From JBNJEM01 sp051745935 (GTDB lineage Bacteria > Planctomycetota > Planctomycetia > Pirellulales > Pirellulaceae): a DNA stretch of 10,432 nt. Shown here piece by piece: positions 1 through 7,472 of the stretch; position 1 is the first letter of the stretch; the number at the start of each line of letters is the position of its first letter. The notes below the pieces were generated by a model. It was not told where the DNA came from, searched no databases, and saw only the letters and a program-made list of their open reading frames with translations. Location of the stretch: positions 1 through 10,432 of the forward strand of contig JBNJEM010000252.1 of assembly GCA_051745935.1 (NCBI GenBank). The letters are read 5' to 3'. A program made the translations under genes and the position numbers.

Positions 1-200
1 TCTCGAATTCCGACCTGCTGGCGGGGGTGTTTAATTCGACAGCGCCACTTTGGTTCGACCGACCAACGCAAACGTTACCATGGAACGGATGTTCCAGCGC
101 TATTCTAGCGTAAGTTGTTTGTTTACAACCCGTTCCCGTGTTTCAAGGGCGGAAGCGTAGCCACTGAATATTTTGGATAAAATGCGCTATTTTTGTTCTG

Positions 201-253
201 CATGTTTTTGTCCTGAAATGACACTCGACAAAAAGATGGGACACAAAAACATG
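201..253. repeat. 10-bp inverted repeat, possible stem-loop
   Basis: CATGTTTTTG at 201-210 is the exact reverse complement of CAAAAACATG at 244-253, separated by 33 bp. Another CGACAAAAAG-like stretch lies between the arms. It could form a hairpin in single strands or be an operator-like dyad. The arms are AT-rich and simple in composition, so chance is a reasonable alternative. No function is assigned. Confidence 0.35.
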
Positions 254-294
254 TGCGCCGCGAGGGGGTCACAATCACGTGAGAATGATATTGT

Positions 295-358
295 CTTCAA
301 ATCTTCCTGTCTTCAAATCTTCCTGTCTTCAAATCTTCCTGTCTTCAAATCTTCCTGT
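295..358. repeat. Tandem repeat: 4 perfect copies of a 16-bp unit
   Basis: The unit CTTCAAATCTTCCTGT occurs four times without a mismatch at 295-310, 311-326, 327-342 and 343-358. On the opposite strand it reads ACAGGAAGATTTGAAG. The period is not a multiple of three, so frames reading through it cycle between FKSSC-, LQIF- and SSNLP-type peptides, which argues against coding. A 13-bp reverse-complement copy of its right edge lies about 100 bp downstream. Similar short AT-leaning intergenic repeats are known to me from planctomycete genomes, but this link is from memory and was not checked. Confidence 0.9.
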
Positions 359-461
359 CGTTCCTTACCGTGCGACGTGTAATCTGATGGAGGGCGATAT
401 CGGCGAAGTGGACTGGCGGCAATCAGTTTCTGGGAATCCTAGACGTTTTTGGCGGTCGGTT

Positions 462-493
462 CGACAGGAAGATTGTGCGACAGGAGAATCGTG
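462..493. repeat. Inverted partial copy of the 16-bp repeat plus a degenerate second copy
   Basis: CGACAGGAAGATT at 462-474 is an exact 13-bp reverse complement of positions 348-360, which cover the end of the fourth tandem unit plus CG. It is followed by a related CGACAGGAGAATC at 478-490. Together with the tandem array this gives a direct-plus-inverted arrangement spanning roughly 200 bp. It is consistent with a decayed dispersed repeat family. Confidence 0.6.
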
Positions 494-716
494 TTTCGCA
501 ATACATTCTGAACGGAGTGGTCACGAATCGTCTGGCTTTTTGGGCTACACTGAGAGGATAGCCTTGGAGAATGGGCGGCTGGCGTATGGGTGATGGGGAA
601 GTCAGCGTGCCACGAGATTCATTGATCCATGCTTGGAGAGCGGAGCCATGAGAGAAGCATCAGGCCATGGGCGATATGCTGCGCGAGATTTGGCGGGGCA
701 AGGGCGCGGCTGGGAT

Positions 717-720
717 GGAG
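717..720 (+). promoter_or_regulatory. Ribosome binding site deciding the start at 726
   Basis: GGAG lies 5 nt before the ATG at 726. ATG codons also occur at 729 and 738 in the same frame, so the true start could be a few codons later without changing the signal peptide. Confidence 0.5.
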
Positions 721-725
721 CAGGC

Positions 726-3700
726 ATGATGTGCGGGATGAAATCGCGGAGAGCGAGTCGCGTCTGGGGCTGCGTGACGGGTGGACTAACGCTGCTGGTG
801 CTATTATGGGGCGGGATGCGGCGGGCCCGAGCAGCGGATTGGCCTACGTATCGGGGGGACGCGGGCCGCACGGCTCACTCGCCCGATTCCCTCGATTTGC
901 CGCTCAATCCCGTTTGGAGCTACCAGGATACCCACGAGCCGCGGCCCGCATGGCCGACCAGCCAGCGGATGCAATTTGATGAGGTCATGCAGGTGGTTGC
1001 TCGGGGGGATCGCGTGGTGATGGGGAGTTCGGTGGACGGAAGCGTGTTTGCTTTGGATGCCAACAGTGGCCGGATTGCATGGCGATTCTTCACCGAAGGA
1101 CCAATCCGTTTCGCGCCCGTGTTATGGCGCGACCGCGTGTTCGTGGCCAGCGACGATGGAGATCTTTACTCGCTGCGGCTGGCGGATGGCAGCTTGCAAT
1201 GGAAGCATCGCGGCCACCCCAGCGAGGCGTGTGTGTTGGGGAACCGGCGCATGATTTCCAAATGGCCGATGCGTGGCGGGCCCGTGGTGGCTGATGGGAT
1301 CGTTTACTGCGCGGCGGGTATCTGGCCCTCCGACGGAATCCGCCTCTATGCCCTGGATGCGAAAACCGGCGCGGTCGTTTGGGAGAATACGGATTCCGGG
1401 GCTATCTACATGCCGCAGCCGCATGGCGGAGCGAATGCGAACAGCGGTATCTCCGCCCAAGGATATCTGCTGGTTTCGGGGGATGAGTTGTTCGTCCCGA
1501 CCGGGCGCGCCGTGCCGGCCTGTCTGGATCGGCACACGGGAAAACTCAAATACTTCCATCTTCAACGGTACGGCAAGAACGGCGAATCGCTGGCGATGGC
1601 CATCAATAACGTGTTGTTCAATGATCGTGTCGGGTATGATGTTCGCAGCGGACTTCGGGTCTCCAAACCGGGGGCTGGGCGGGTGGCGGCGATCCCCGGC
1701 GGGGTTGCAGGAGTATCCGACGGTAAGGTCGCAGGGTATCGGTGGGAGGAAACGACCAAACCGAATCGCAAGGGGAAACCGGAAACCGTGCGATCTCTCA
1801 CGCCCACCTGGAAGGCGGAGGGCGTGGCTGAGTGCGAGGCCATCGTGACGGCGGGCCACCAAGTGATCCTCGGAGGGCCTGATTCCGTTCACGTTGTTGA
1901 TTCTGAATCAGAGGAAATGGTTTGGCAGGCCGCCGTCGACGGGGTGGTTGGTGGCCTGGCGGTCGCGAATGGCAGGCTGTTTGTCAGCACCGACCAGGGG
2001 ACCGTGCACTGCTTCGCGGCTGAAGCGACTGGCTCTGCTGGTGATGCCGCGGACGACGGCCCCTCACGGCCCGCGCCGCCCGCGGCATCATGGAGCAGTG
2101 ATTTGTCGAAGACGGCTCAACGCATCCTCCGCCAGACGCGGGTGACTGAGGGATATTGCCTGGACCTGGGATGCGGCGACGGGGCCCTGGCGCGTGAATT
2201 GGCCCGGCACAGCGAGCTGCAAGTGATCGCGGTCGACCCCGACCCCGAGAATGTCAGGGTGGCGCGAGAGAACCTGTTTGCCGAAGGCCTGCTCGGCAAC
2301 CGAATCACGGTGTTGCGGCGGACGCTGGACCAGACCGGGTTGCCATCCTATTTCGCTGACCTGGTGGTGTCGCGCCAGTCGCTGCAAGACGAAATGAGTG
2401 ACCGCGTGTACGCGGAAGCGAGTCGTCTTCAACGTCCCGGGGGCGGCAAGCTCTGTTGGGGCCGTGATGGTGAAGTCGCCGTGTCCACCCGAGAGGCTTT
2501 GAAGGGAAGTGGCACGTGGACTCATCAATATGCCGACCCCGCTAATACCGTGAACAGCGGTGATGAGCGGGTTGAGGGACGGTTGAGTGTACTGTGGTAT
2601 CGCAATGTCGATTTCGCCATTCCCTCCCGGCACGGTCGCGCGCCCGCTCCACTGTTCAAGTCCGGTCGCTTGTTTCACGAAGGGTTGCATGGCTTGATTG
2701 CCGTCGACGCCTACAATGGGCGGGAACTGTGGCGGTATGAGCAGCTTCCCAACGTGCTCAAACCGTACGATGGAGACGAGCTGATGGGCGTTGCTGGAAC
2801 CGGCAGCAATTTCTGCGTGGGCGGGGAGAACGTGTACGTTCGCCACGAAGACCGCTGCCTGCGATTGGATGCCGCGACCGGGGCACTGATCGACGAATTC
2901 CCGGCCCCGAAGAGAGACGGCGAAGCGGATGAACAACAGCGGCCGACCTGGGGCTATATTGCCTGGGATGACGGCCTTCTTTTCGGTTCGACCGCCAATC
3001 CCAATCATGTTGTCACTTATCGCTATCGGGATCGGGGTGGTGACATGAGCAAGCAATTGACCGAGTCAACAAGTCTGTTCGCACTCGATGCGGAGACGGG
3101 AGACCAGATGTGGCGGTACCAGGCCAGCGAATCGATCCGGCACAACGCCATTGCCATTGCTGATGGGACCGTGTTTCTCATCGATCGGCCAATGGCGTTG
3201 TTCGATCGGGACAAGAAGCCGAAATCCAAGGAACATCCACCGGGCAAGCTGGTCGCGTTGGACGCTCGCACGGGAGAAAAACTATGGGAGAATCAGAAAG
3301 ACATCCATGGCACGATGTTGGCCGCCAGCTCGAAGCACCAGGTGATCTTGATGAGTTACCAGCCCACTCGGTTCCGGCTCGACTCGGAACGAGGAGGGTG
3401 GATGGCCGGTTTTCACGCGGAGTCGGGAGAGCAACTTTGGGATATCAAAGCGGACTATGCGTCCCGTCCGATGTTGAATGATCGTACGATTTACGTACAA
3501 GGCGGCGCGTGGGACCTGCTGACCGGCAAGTCCGTACCCTTTGAATTCGAGCGCTCCTATGGTTGCGGCATCCTGGCTAGTTCCCGGAAGATGCTTCTGT
3601 TTCGCTCGGCCACTTTGGGGTACTACGATCTGTCGGGGGCCAGGGAGACGGTGAATTATGGCGGGATTCGGCCTGGCTGCTGGATCAATGCGATTCCCGT

Positions 3701-3791
3701 GGGTGGGCTGGTGCTCATGCCCGACGCGACGGCCGGTTGCGAATGCAGCTACCTGAACAAGGCCTGGATTGCGCTCGAGCCGGCGCGGTAG
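726..3791 (+). CDS. Secreted PQQ-like beta-propeller protein with an embedded SAM-methyltransferase-like domain
   Basis: This is a large exported protein of 1021 residues. The ATG at 726 was chosen because GGAG at 717-720 lies 5 nt upstream and because it gives a compact signal peptide: a basic n-region, the hydrophobic stretch VTGGLTLLVLLWGG, and probable cleavage after ARA (about residue 36). Other starts at 633 (TTG) and 648 (ATG) would add an implausibly long n-region. Residues about 38-440 are a BamB/PQQ-dehydrogenase-like propeller, with repeated blades of the type VFALDANSGRIAWRF and LYALDAKTGAVVWEN. A Pro/Ala-rich linker follows (about 441-460). Residues about 461-595 resemble a class I methyltransferase, with motif I LDLGCGDG (479-486), acidic Asp504 in VIAVDPDP, and a late LQRPGGGKL. 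The propeller pattern resumes at about 595 with GTWTHQYADP and runs to the C-terminus. PQQ or metal binding is not proven; many such propellers are structural. The substrate is unknown. Confidence 0.9.
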   Translation: MMCGMKSRRASRVWGCVTGGLTLLVLLWGGMRRARAADWPTYRGDAGRTAHSPDSLDLPLNPVWSYQDTHEPRPAWPTSQRMQFDEVMQVVARGDRVVMGSSVDGSVFALDANSGRIAWRFFTEGPIRFAPVLWRDRVFVASDDGDLYSLRLADGSLQWKHRGHPSEACVLGNRRMISKWPMRGGPVVADGIVYCAAGIWPSDGIRLYALDAKTGAVVWENTDSGAIYMPQPHGGANANSGISAQGYLLVSGDELFVPTGRAVPACLDRHTGKLKYFHLQRYGKNGESLAMAINNVLFNDRVGYDVRSGLRVSKPGAGRVAAIPGGVAGVSDGKVAGYRWEETTKPNRKGKPETVRSLTPTWKAEGVAECEAIVTAGHQVILGGPDSVHVVDSESEEMVWQAAVDGVVGGLAVANGRLFVSTDQGTVHCFAAEATGSAGDAADDGPSRPAPPAASWSSDLSKTAQRILRQTRVTEGYCLDLGCGDGALARELARHSELQVIAVDPDPENVRVARENLFAEGLLGNRITVLRRTLDQTGLPSYFADLVVSRQSLQDEMSDRVYAEASRLQRPGGGKLCWGRDGEVAVSTREALKGSGTWTHQYADPANTVNSGDERVEGRLSVLWYRNVDFAIPSRHGRAPAPLFKSGRLFHEGLHGLIAVDAYNGRELWRYEQLPNVLKPYDGDELMGVAGTGSNFCVGGENVYVRHEDRCLRLDAATGALIDEFPAPKRDGEADEQQRPTWGYIAWDDGLLFGSTANPNHVVTYRYRDRGGDMSKQLTESTSLFALDAETGDQMWRYQASESIRHNAIAIADGTVFLIDRPMALFDRDKKPKSKEHPPGKLVALDARTGEKLWENQKDIHGTMLAASSKHQVILMSYQPTRFRLDSERGGWMAGFHAESGEQLWDIKADYASRPMLNDRTIYVQGGAWDLLTGKSVPFEFERSYGCGILASSRKMLLFRSATLGYYDLSGARETVNYGGIRPGCWINAIPVGGLVLMPDATAGCECSYLNKAWIALEPAR

Positions 3792-3943
3792 CCTCCGGTG
3801 GCACTTCCCGCGTCGTAAGAACGTGACCGCTCGCGAAGGCGCCAAGATCGCGGAGAACGAGATCGGCAGCCGGGCCGCGGGGGTTTGTCGAGCGAGGGGG
3901 CTCGTCTCGTTGGAATCGCTCGGTCATGGGTCGATGGACTTGG

Positions 3944-6592
3944 TTAAGCTGACGGTTTGCACCGTTGCAGCAGTTCATTGATTTTGCTTTTCCAGGGGCT
4001 GCCATCGAGGTTCGAGGTTGCCTTGAGGTATTCAAGGCGTTGCGCGGCCAGCTCGCGATCGGACGGCTGTTCGCCCGTAGCCGGTTGGTTTCGTTTGAAC
4101 AGGGCCAAGGCAATACGGTAGCGTGCCCTGATCCAATCGTCGGAATCGCGTCGAAGGCGGCGTGCCACCTTTTGCCATTGCACGACGGCCTCCGACAGCG
4201 TCTGTTTGTCATCCGCCCGAGACAACATCTCGGCATATTCGATCTGGATCTCGCGGTTGTCTGGTTGTTCGCTGGCCAGGCGGCGGTAGAGATCCAAGGC
4301 TTCGGCTCGGCGCCCGGAGGCATGCAAAGCTTCGGCCTGTCTTTGATCGAGGCGGCGTTTTTGGCGTTGGTCCAGCTTCGTGGCGTTCGTTTCGAGCCGG
4401 TTTATCGCCGCGAGTTGCACCTCCGCCACTTGCGCCCGGACCGGAGGGGCGGCGTTACCGATGAGCGTCGAGAGGTCCTGGGTCAGTGGCAGCAAGGCGC
4501 TGGTGGATTCGGCTTCCAATTGTTCCAGCATCTCCACGGCCTCTTTCCGCTGTCCGGCTTGTCCGGCTAATGCGACGATCAGCAGTGACCGGGCCCGCCG
4601 CCGCCATGGGGCGTCGTCAGTGGGGGCATGTTCCATGGCTGCTTGGAGCACGCGTTGAGCATCCGCGAGCAGATCCGGGGCATGTTTGAGGCGCAGGCGA
4701 GCGGTGATGAGCGCGGCGTTGAGTTGCGAGCGGCTCCAGTGTTCCGGCCATTGCTGGTTATTGCCCATGATGATTTGATCGAAGAACTCCGTGGCCTTGG
4801 TCAGGGCGGCGTTGATGGCGTTTCCCTCGCGCTGTTCTTCCGCCAATAATTCTTCCCAGCACGTGGACAGGGACTCGATTGCTTCCGCGTAGAGCGTCGA
4901 ATCGGGGGTAATACGTTGGTATGCCTTAATGGCCGCTTTCCAACGATCTTGACTGCGGCGCAGGTCGCCCAACCACTTGGCGGCTTGATTGGCCGTTTCC
5001 TGATCGGACCACCGTTCCAGGTGTTCTTGCAGGAATGTTTGATACCGGTCCAGGCCGGAGGCATCGTCGCCGACGGTCCGCGACACGTTCCAAACGGCCA
5101 GCAGGTGTTTCGAGGAGGCGTCCGGATGGGATGGATGTTCCAAGGCGAGCCGTCGGAAGCGGCGCGCGGCCGCATCGTGGCGTTGGAGTTTCTGCTCAAT
5201 CAGCGCCGCGTTCATTTCCACCTCGACGGCTTTGTCCCGATTGCCCGCCTCTCGCGACAGTCGCGCTGCATTCTCATAGGTCTTGATCGCCTCGTCGAAT
5301 TGTTTTTTCCGGTACAGTTCATCGGCACTGCTGGCCAGAATGTCGACATCGCCGCCGGCGAACCCTTTTTCGGCCACGGCCAGTTGCTGGAGTTTAGCAC
5401 GCCGCCCCCAGTAGGGTCCGTGCATTCGTTCGATGAAGGCCACCATCTCCGCCGCTTTCTGCTTCCAGGTCTCGGCGCGCGTTTCGTCCTGGCTGGCCGA
5501 GGCCGACTTCCAGAGCGAAAGCATGGCTTCCAAGCGGGCAAAATCAAGATCCGGTGATTTCGATGTCTCGGTTTTGGACTTTGTGCGCTCCAGTTCTTCC
5601 AGGGCTTTTTTCGGACGCCCGTCGGCAATCATGACCCGAGCCCGCTCCGCCACCGCCCGCGGACGAATAGCTTCCGGATCGGTTTCGGTCATGAGCGGCT
5701 CCAAGGCTTCATCGGCCTGGGCAAGATCTCCCTGCAGTCGATAACACCTGGCAAGCTCAAGGTAGACTTTCCACGTGAGCTTGTCCTTTTCCCGCGATTG
5801 GCTTAGCGTCCTGGTCAAGTGTTCGATGGCCAAGGAAAGAGCGGCGGTCCGGTCGGCGCTGCCGGTTGGATAACAGAGCGCTTGATTGCGAAAAGCGCGG
5901 GCCAGCTGGAAGTGAATGTTGTTTTGCAGGGAAAACAGTTCATCCGAGGACAGGTGGTCCGTGCCCTCCGGACGCCGCTGAGCGGCTGGCATTTGCTCCG
6001 CGACCTGTTTTTCAATCGCTTCCAGGCGCCGGGTGGCGGTGCGGATCGTCCGCCGGGCACTCTCCAACGCCGCCTCCGGTTCGGCCGCTATATCCGCCTC
6101 GCGTCGCGCCAATTCCCCGTGAGCCAGGTAAGTTAGCGCGTCTTGCAGGTCCACCAGGATGGCGCGCGGATGATCCGGATGGTTCGCCAGGAAATCTTGA
6201 GCTGTTTCATGAGCCGCCCGCCAGCGTTCCTCGCGCTGGGTCGGCGGGGCATGGCTCGCATGTTGCCCCATGATCCGAATCAACTTAACCGTCCAAGCTG
6301 CCTGCTCGCGACTGGAAAGCTCCTGGTCCGCCAAGCGGTTCTGACAGGCAAGCTCGGCTATCGTAAACAAACGCCGCGCAACCAGCCCGCTTACAAATCG
6401 CTCGTCCGGCGTTTCCGCGGTGGCGCAAGCCACGCCCAGTTGCCAAAGGAAGGGCATCAACAGCAGTACGATACCGGTCGCGGATGACTTTGTCCGCCGC
6501 GAGTCCGACCAGCGGGAGGACGGCTTGCGTCGAGCAGCTTTCCACCCGGACAGATCCGACCGTCTGAAGTATAGGACGAGGTGTCTGTTCAT
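3944..6592 (-). CDS. Large TPR (tetratricopeptide) repeat protein, last gene of the ExbB-ExbD-ExbD operon
   Basis: This 882-residue protein is rich in Ala, Glu, Arg and Leu and is built from helical repeats. It has a basic N-terminal stretch of about 39 residues, one hydrophobic segment (GIVLLLMPFLWQLGVACATA, about 40-59), and possible signal-peptidase cleavage after ATA at 59. The rest is soluble and would be periplasmic. Recognisable TPR units lie near residues 430 (ELYRKKQFDEAIKTYENAA), 460-490 (AALIEQKLQRHDAAARRFRR), 550 (DRWKAAIKAYQRI) and 760 (ALHASGRRAEALDLYRRL). The intervening parts look like diverged repeats. The start ATG (6592-6590) overlaps the stop of the preceding ExbD gene as ATGA, with GGAG 5 nt upstream (complement of 6598-6601). 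TPR proteins usually scaffold protein complexes. Its place in the operon suggests it is the envelope partner of the channel, but no enzymatic domain is visible and the exact role is unknown. Confidence 0.88.
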   Translation of the reverse strand: MNRHLVLYFRRSDLSGWKAARRKPSSRWSDSRRTKSSATGIVLLLMPFLWQLGVACATAETPDERFVSGLVARRLFTIAELACQNRLADQELSSREQAAWTVKLIRIMGQHASHAPPTQREERWRAAHETAQDFLANHPDHPRAILVDLQDALTYLAHGELARREADIAAEPEAALESARRTIRTATRRLEAIEKQVAEQMPAAQRRPEGTDHLSSDELFSLQNNIHFQLARAFRNQALCYPTGSADRTAALSLAIEHLTRTLSQSREKDKLTWKVYLELARCYRLQGDLAQADEALEPLMTETDPEAIRPRAVAERARVMIADGRPKKALEELERTKSKTETSKSPDLDFARLEAMLSLWKSASASQDETRAETWKQKAAEMVAFIERMHGPYWGRRAKLQQLAVAEKGFAGGDVDILASSADELYRKKQFDEAIKTYENAARLSREAGNRDKAVEVEMNAALIEQKLQRHDAAARRFRRLALEHPSHPDASSKHLLAVWNVSRTVGDDASGLDRYQTFLQEHLERWSDQETANQAAKWLGDLRRSQDRWKAAIKAYQRITPDSTLYAEAIESLSTCWEELLAEEQREGNAINAALTKATEFFDQIIMGNNQQWPEHWSRSQLNAALITARLRLKHAPDLLADAQRVLQAAMEHAPTDDAPWRRRARSLLIVALAGQAGQRKEAVEMLEQLEAESTSALLPLTQDLSTLIGNAAPPVRAQVAEVQLAAINRLETNATKLDQRQKRRLDQRQAEALHASGRRAEALDLYRRLASEQPDNREIQIEYAEMLSRADDKQTLSEAVVQWQKVARRLRRDSDDWIRARYRIALALFKRNQPATGEQPSDRELAAQRLEYLKATSNLDGSPWKSKINELLQRCKPSA

Positions 6593-7044
6593 ATTTGCTC
6601 CGAGGCCGCGAATTGGATCTCCTCAAAGCCGACTAGCCGGGCGAGGTCATACAGGTCAATCACGTGTCCCAAAGGCACATTCTTTTCCGGGTGCAGAATG
6701 ACGGGGGCGTCCCGTTTAATGGCGGCGATGGTTTCCAACCGGGCGCGAACCTGCCGCAAATCGGCGAGATCAATCTGATTGATGCTCCACCGGGGCCGTT
6801 CGTCCACCCAGCGTACTCGCATCACCACCTTGTCAAAATCCTCTTCTATCGGTGGCGGTTCCTCCGAAGAGGCGGGGCTCGTCCCGGCCACTTCACTCAA
6901 ATGACTTGGTAGCACCTGTTCCACGACTTGGAAACTGGCGGTCCACAGGAAGAAAACCAGCAACAGGAAGACGACGTCGATCATCGGCGTCATCTTGATC
7001 TCCATCGCGTTTCGGCGGTCGACGTCATGGTCGGGCAGACGCAT
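6589..7044 (-). CDS. ExbD/TolR family transport energising protein (second copy)
   Basis: This 151-residue ExbD/TolR-type stator protein has a short cytoplasmic N-terminus, then MTPMIDVVFLLLVFFLWTAS (18-37) as the single transmembrane helix. Asp23 sits at the position of the essential proton-carrying Asp of this family. A linker with an acidic, Pro/Glu-rich run (SSEEPPPIEEDFD) leads to a C-terminal periplasmic domain ending in a HPEKNVPLGHVIDLYDLARLVG segment typical of ExbD. The ATG at 7044 was chosen because it overlaps the upstream stop as TGATG. An in-frame start at 7107 would add 21 residues inside the upstream gene and is less likely. It is clearly diverged from the preceding ExbD, so the pair is probably not a recent duplication. 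It should work with the ExbB-like protein to couple proton flow to work in the envelope. Confidence 0.93.
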   Translation of the reverse strand: MRLPDHDVDRRNAMEIKMTPMIDVVFLLLVFFLWTASFQVVEQVLPSHLSEVAGTSPASSEEPPPIEEDFDKVVMRVRWVDERPRWSINQIDLADLRQVRARLETIAAIKRDAPVILHPEKNVPLGHVIDLYDLARLVGFEEIQFAASEQI

Positions 7045-7472
7045 CAGCGCACGTCCTCCGGTCGATAAACGGAAAACGACACGTCCCAAATCCCGGCTCG
7101 CAGGCAAGCCAGCATGATCGGCTCCACGAACCGGTACGGCACCCGGCGGTCGCCCCGGATCCGGACTTGCAGGTTGCCTCCTTCTTCGTTCATCCGATCG
7201 GCCAGCCGTTGGGTCAAATCGGAGTGGCGAATTCGTCGTCCCGTTAACCTCATGGTACCATCGGCCTGGACGTTGACAATCAAACGCGGCACGTCCCGTT
7301 CCAGGTCTTCATTGCCACTTTGGGCGCTTGGAAGCGGTAGGGGCATCTTCGATTCCTGCTTCGCCAAGTGACTCGACACCAGAAAGAAAATGATTAACAG
7401 GAAAACCACGTCAATCATGGGGGTCATGTTGAAGCTCAGCGAGCCGCCGGGCGGATTGCTGGGAGCACGCAT
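7044..7472 (-). CDS. ExbD/TolR family transport energising protein (first copy)
   Basis: This 142-residue ExbD/TolR-type protein has a short N-terminus followed by the signature NMTPMIDVVFLLIIFFLVSS (15-34). That is one transmembrane helix with the conserved Asp21 near its start. The periplasmic part contains RLIVNVQADGTMRLTGRRI and LQVRIRGDRRVPYRFVEPIM, which match the usual ExbD pattern of a beta-strand, a loop and a conserved R/D-x-R-x-P-Y/F region. The ATG at 7472 overlaps the ExbB-like stop as TGATG, and GAGGA lies 6 nt upstream inside the end of that gene. A GTG one codon earlier (7475) is possible. The stop is in turn shared with the start of the next ExbD. Translational coupling and a shared complex are the natural reading. 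Confidence 0.94.
   Translation of the reverse strand: MRAPSNPPGGSLSFNMTPMIDVVFLLIIFFLVSSHLAKQESKMPLPLPSAQSGNEDLERDVPRLIVNVQADGTMRLTGRRIRHSDLTQRLADRMNEEGGNLQVRIRGDRRVPYRFVEPIMLACLRAGIWDVSFSVYRPEDVR

Larger units (their letters stand above)
1..725. other. Intergenic region upstream of the propeller gene; no supported gene
   Basis: No convincing coding region was found in this stretch. The open frames in it either run through a short tandem repeat or have composition unlike the neighbouring genes. Two plus-strand frames are open from the window edge to stops at 106-108 and 111-113, so the last 35 or so codons of an upstream gene could lie here, but nothing recognisable is encoded. The region holds a 16-bp tandem repeat (295-358), an inverted partial copy of it (462-474), a 10-bp inverted repeat (201-210 with 244-253) and an 8-bp palindrome TCACGTGA (275-282). 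I could not identify a convincing sigma-70 promoter for the downstream gene. Confidence 0.6.

Noticed and set aside
279..593. Open frame of about 104 codons on the plus strand
   Set aside because: Its first third is translation of the 16-bp tandem repeat and the rest has no recognisable protein character.
2088..3056. Long minus-strand open frame of 322 codons opposite the propeller gene
   Set aside because: It lies entirely antisense to a gene with clear domains and a signal peptide; such shadows are expected in GC-rich coding sequence.
3792..3943. Bidirectional terminator between the converging genes
   Set aside because: A weak CGAGC/GCTCG stem is present near 3890-3910, but no T-run follows on either strand.
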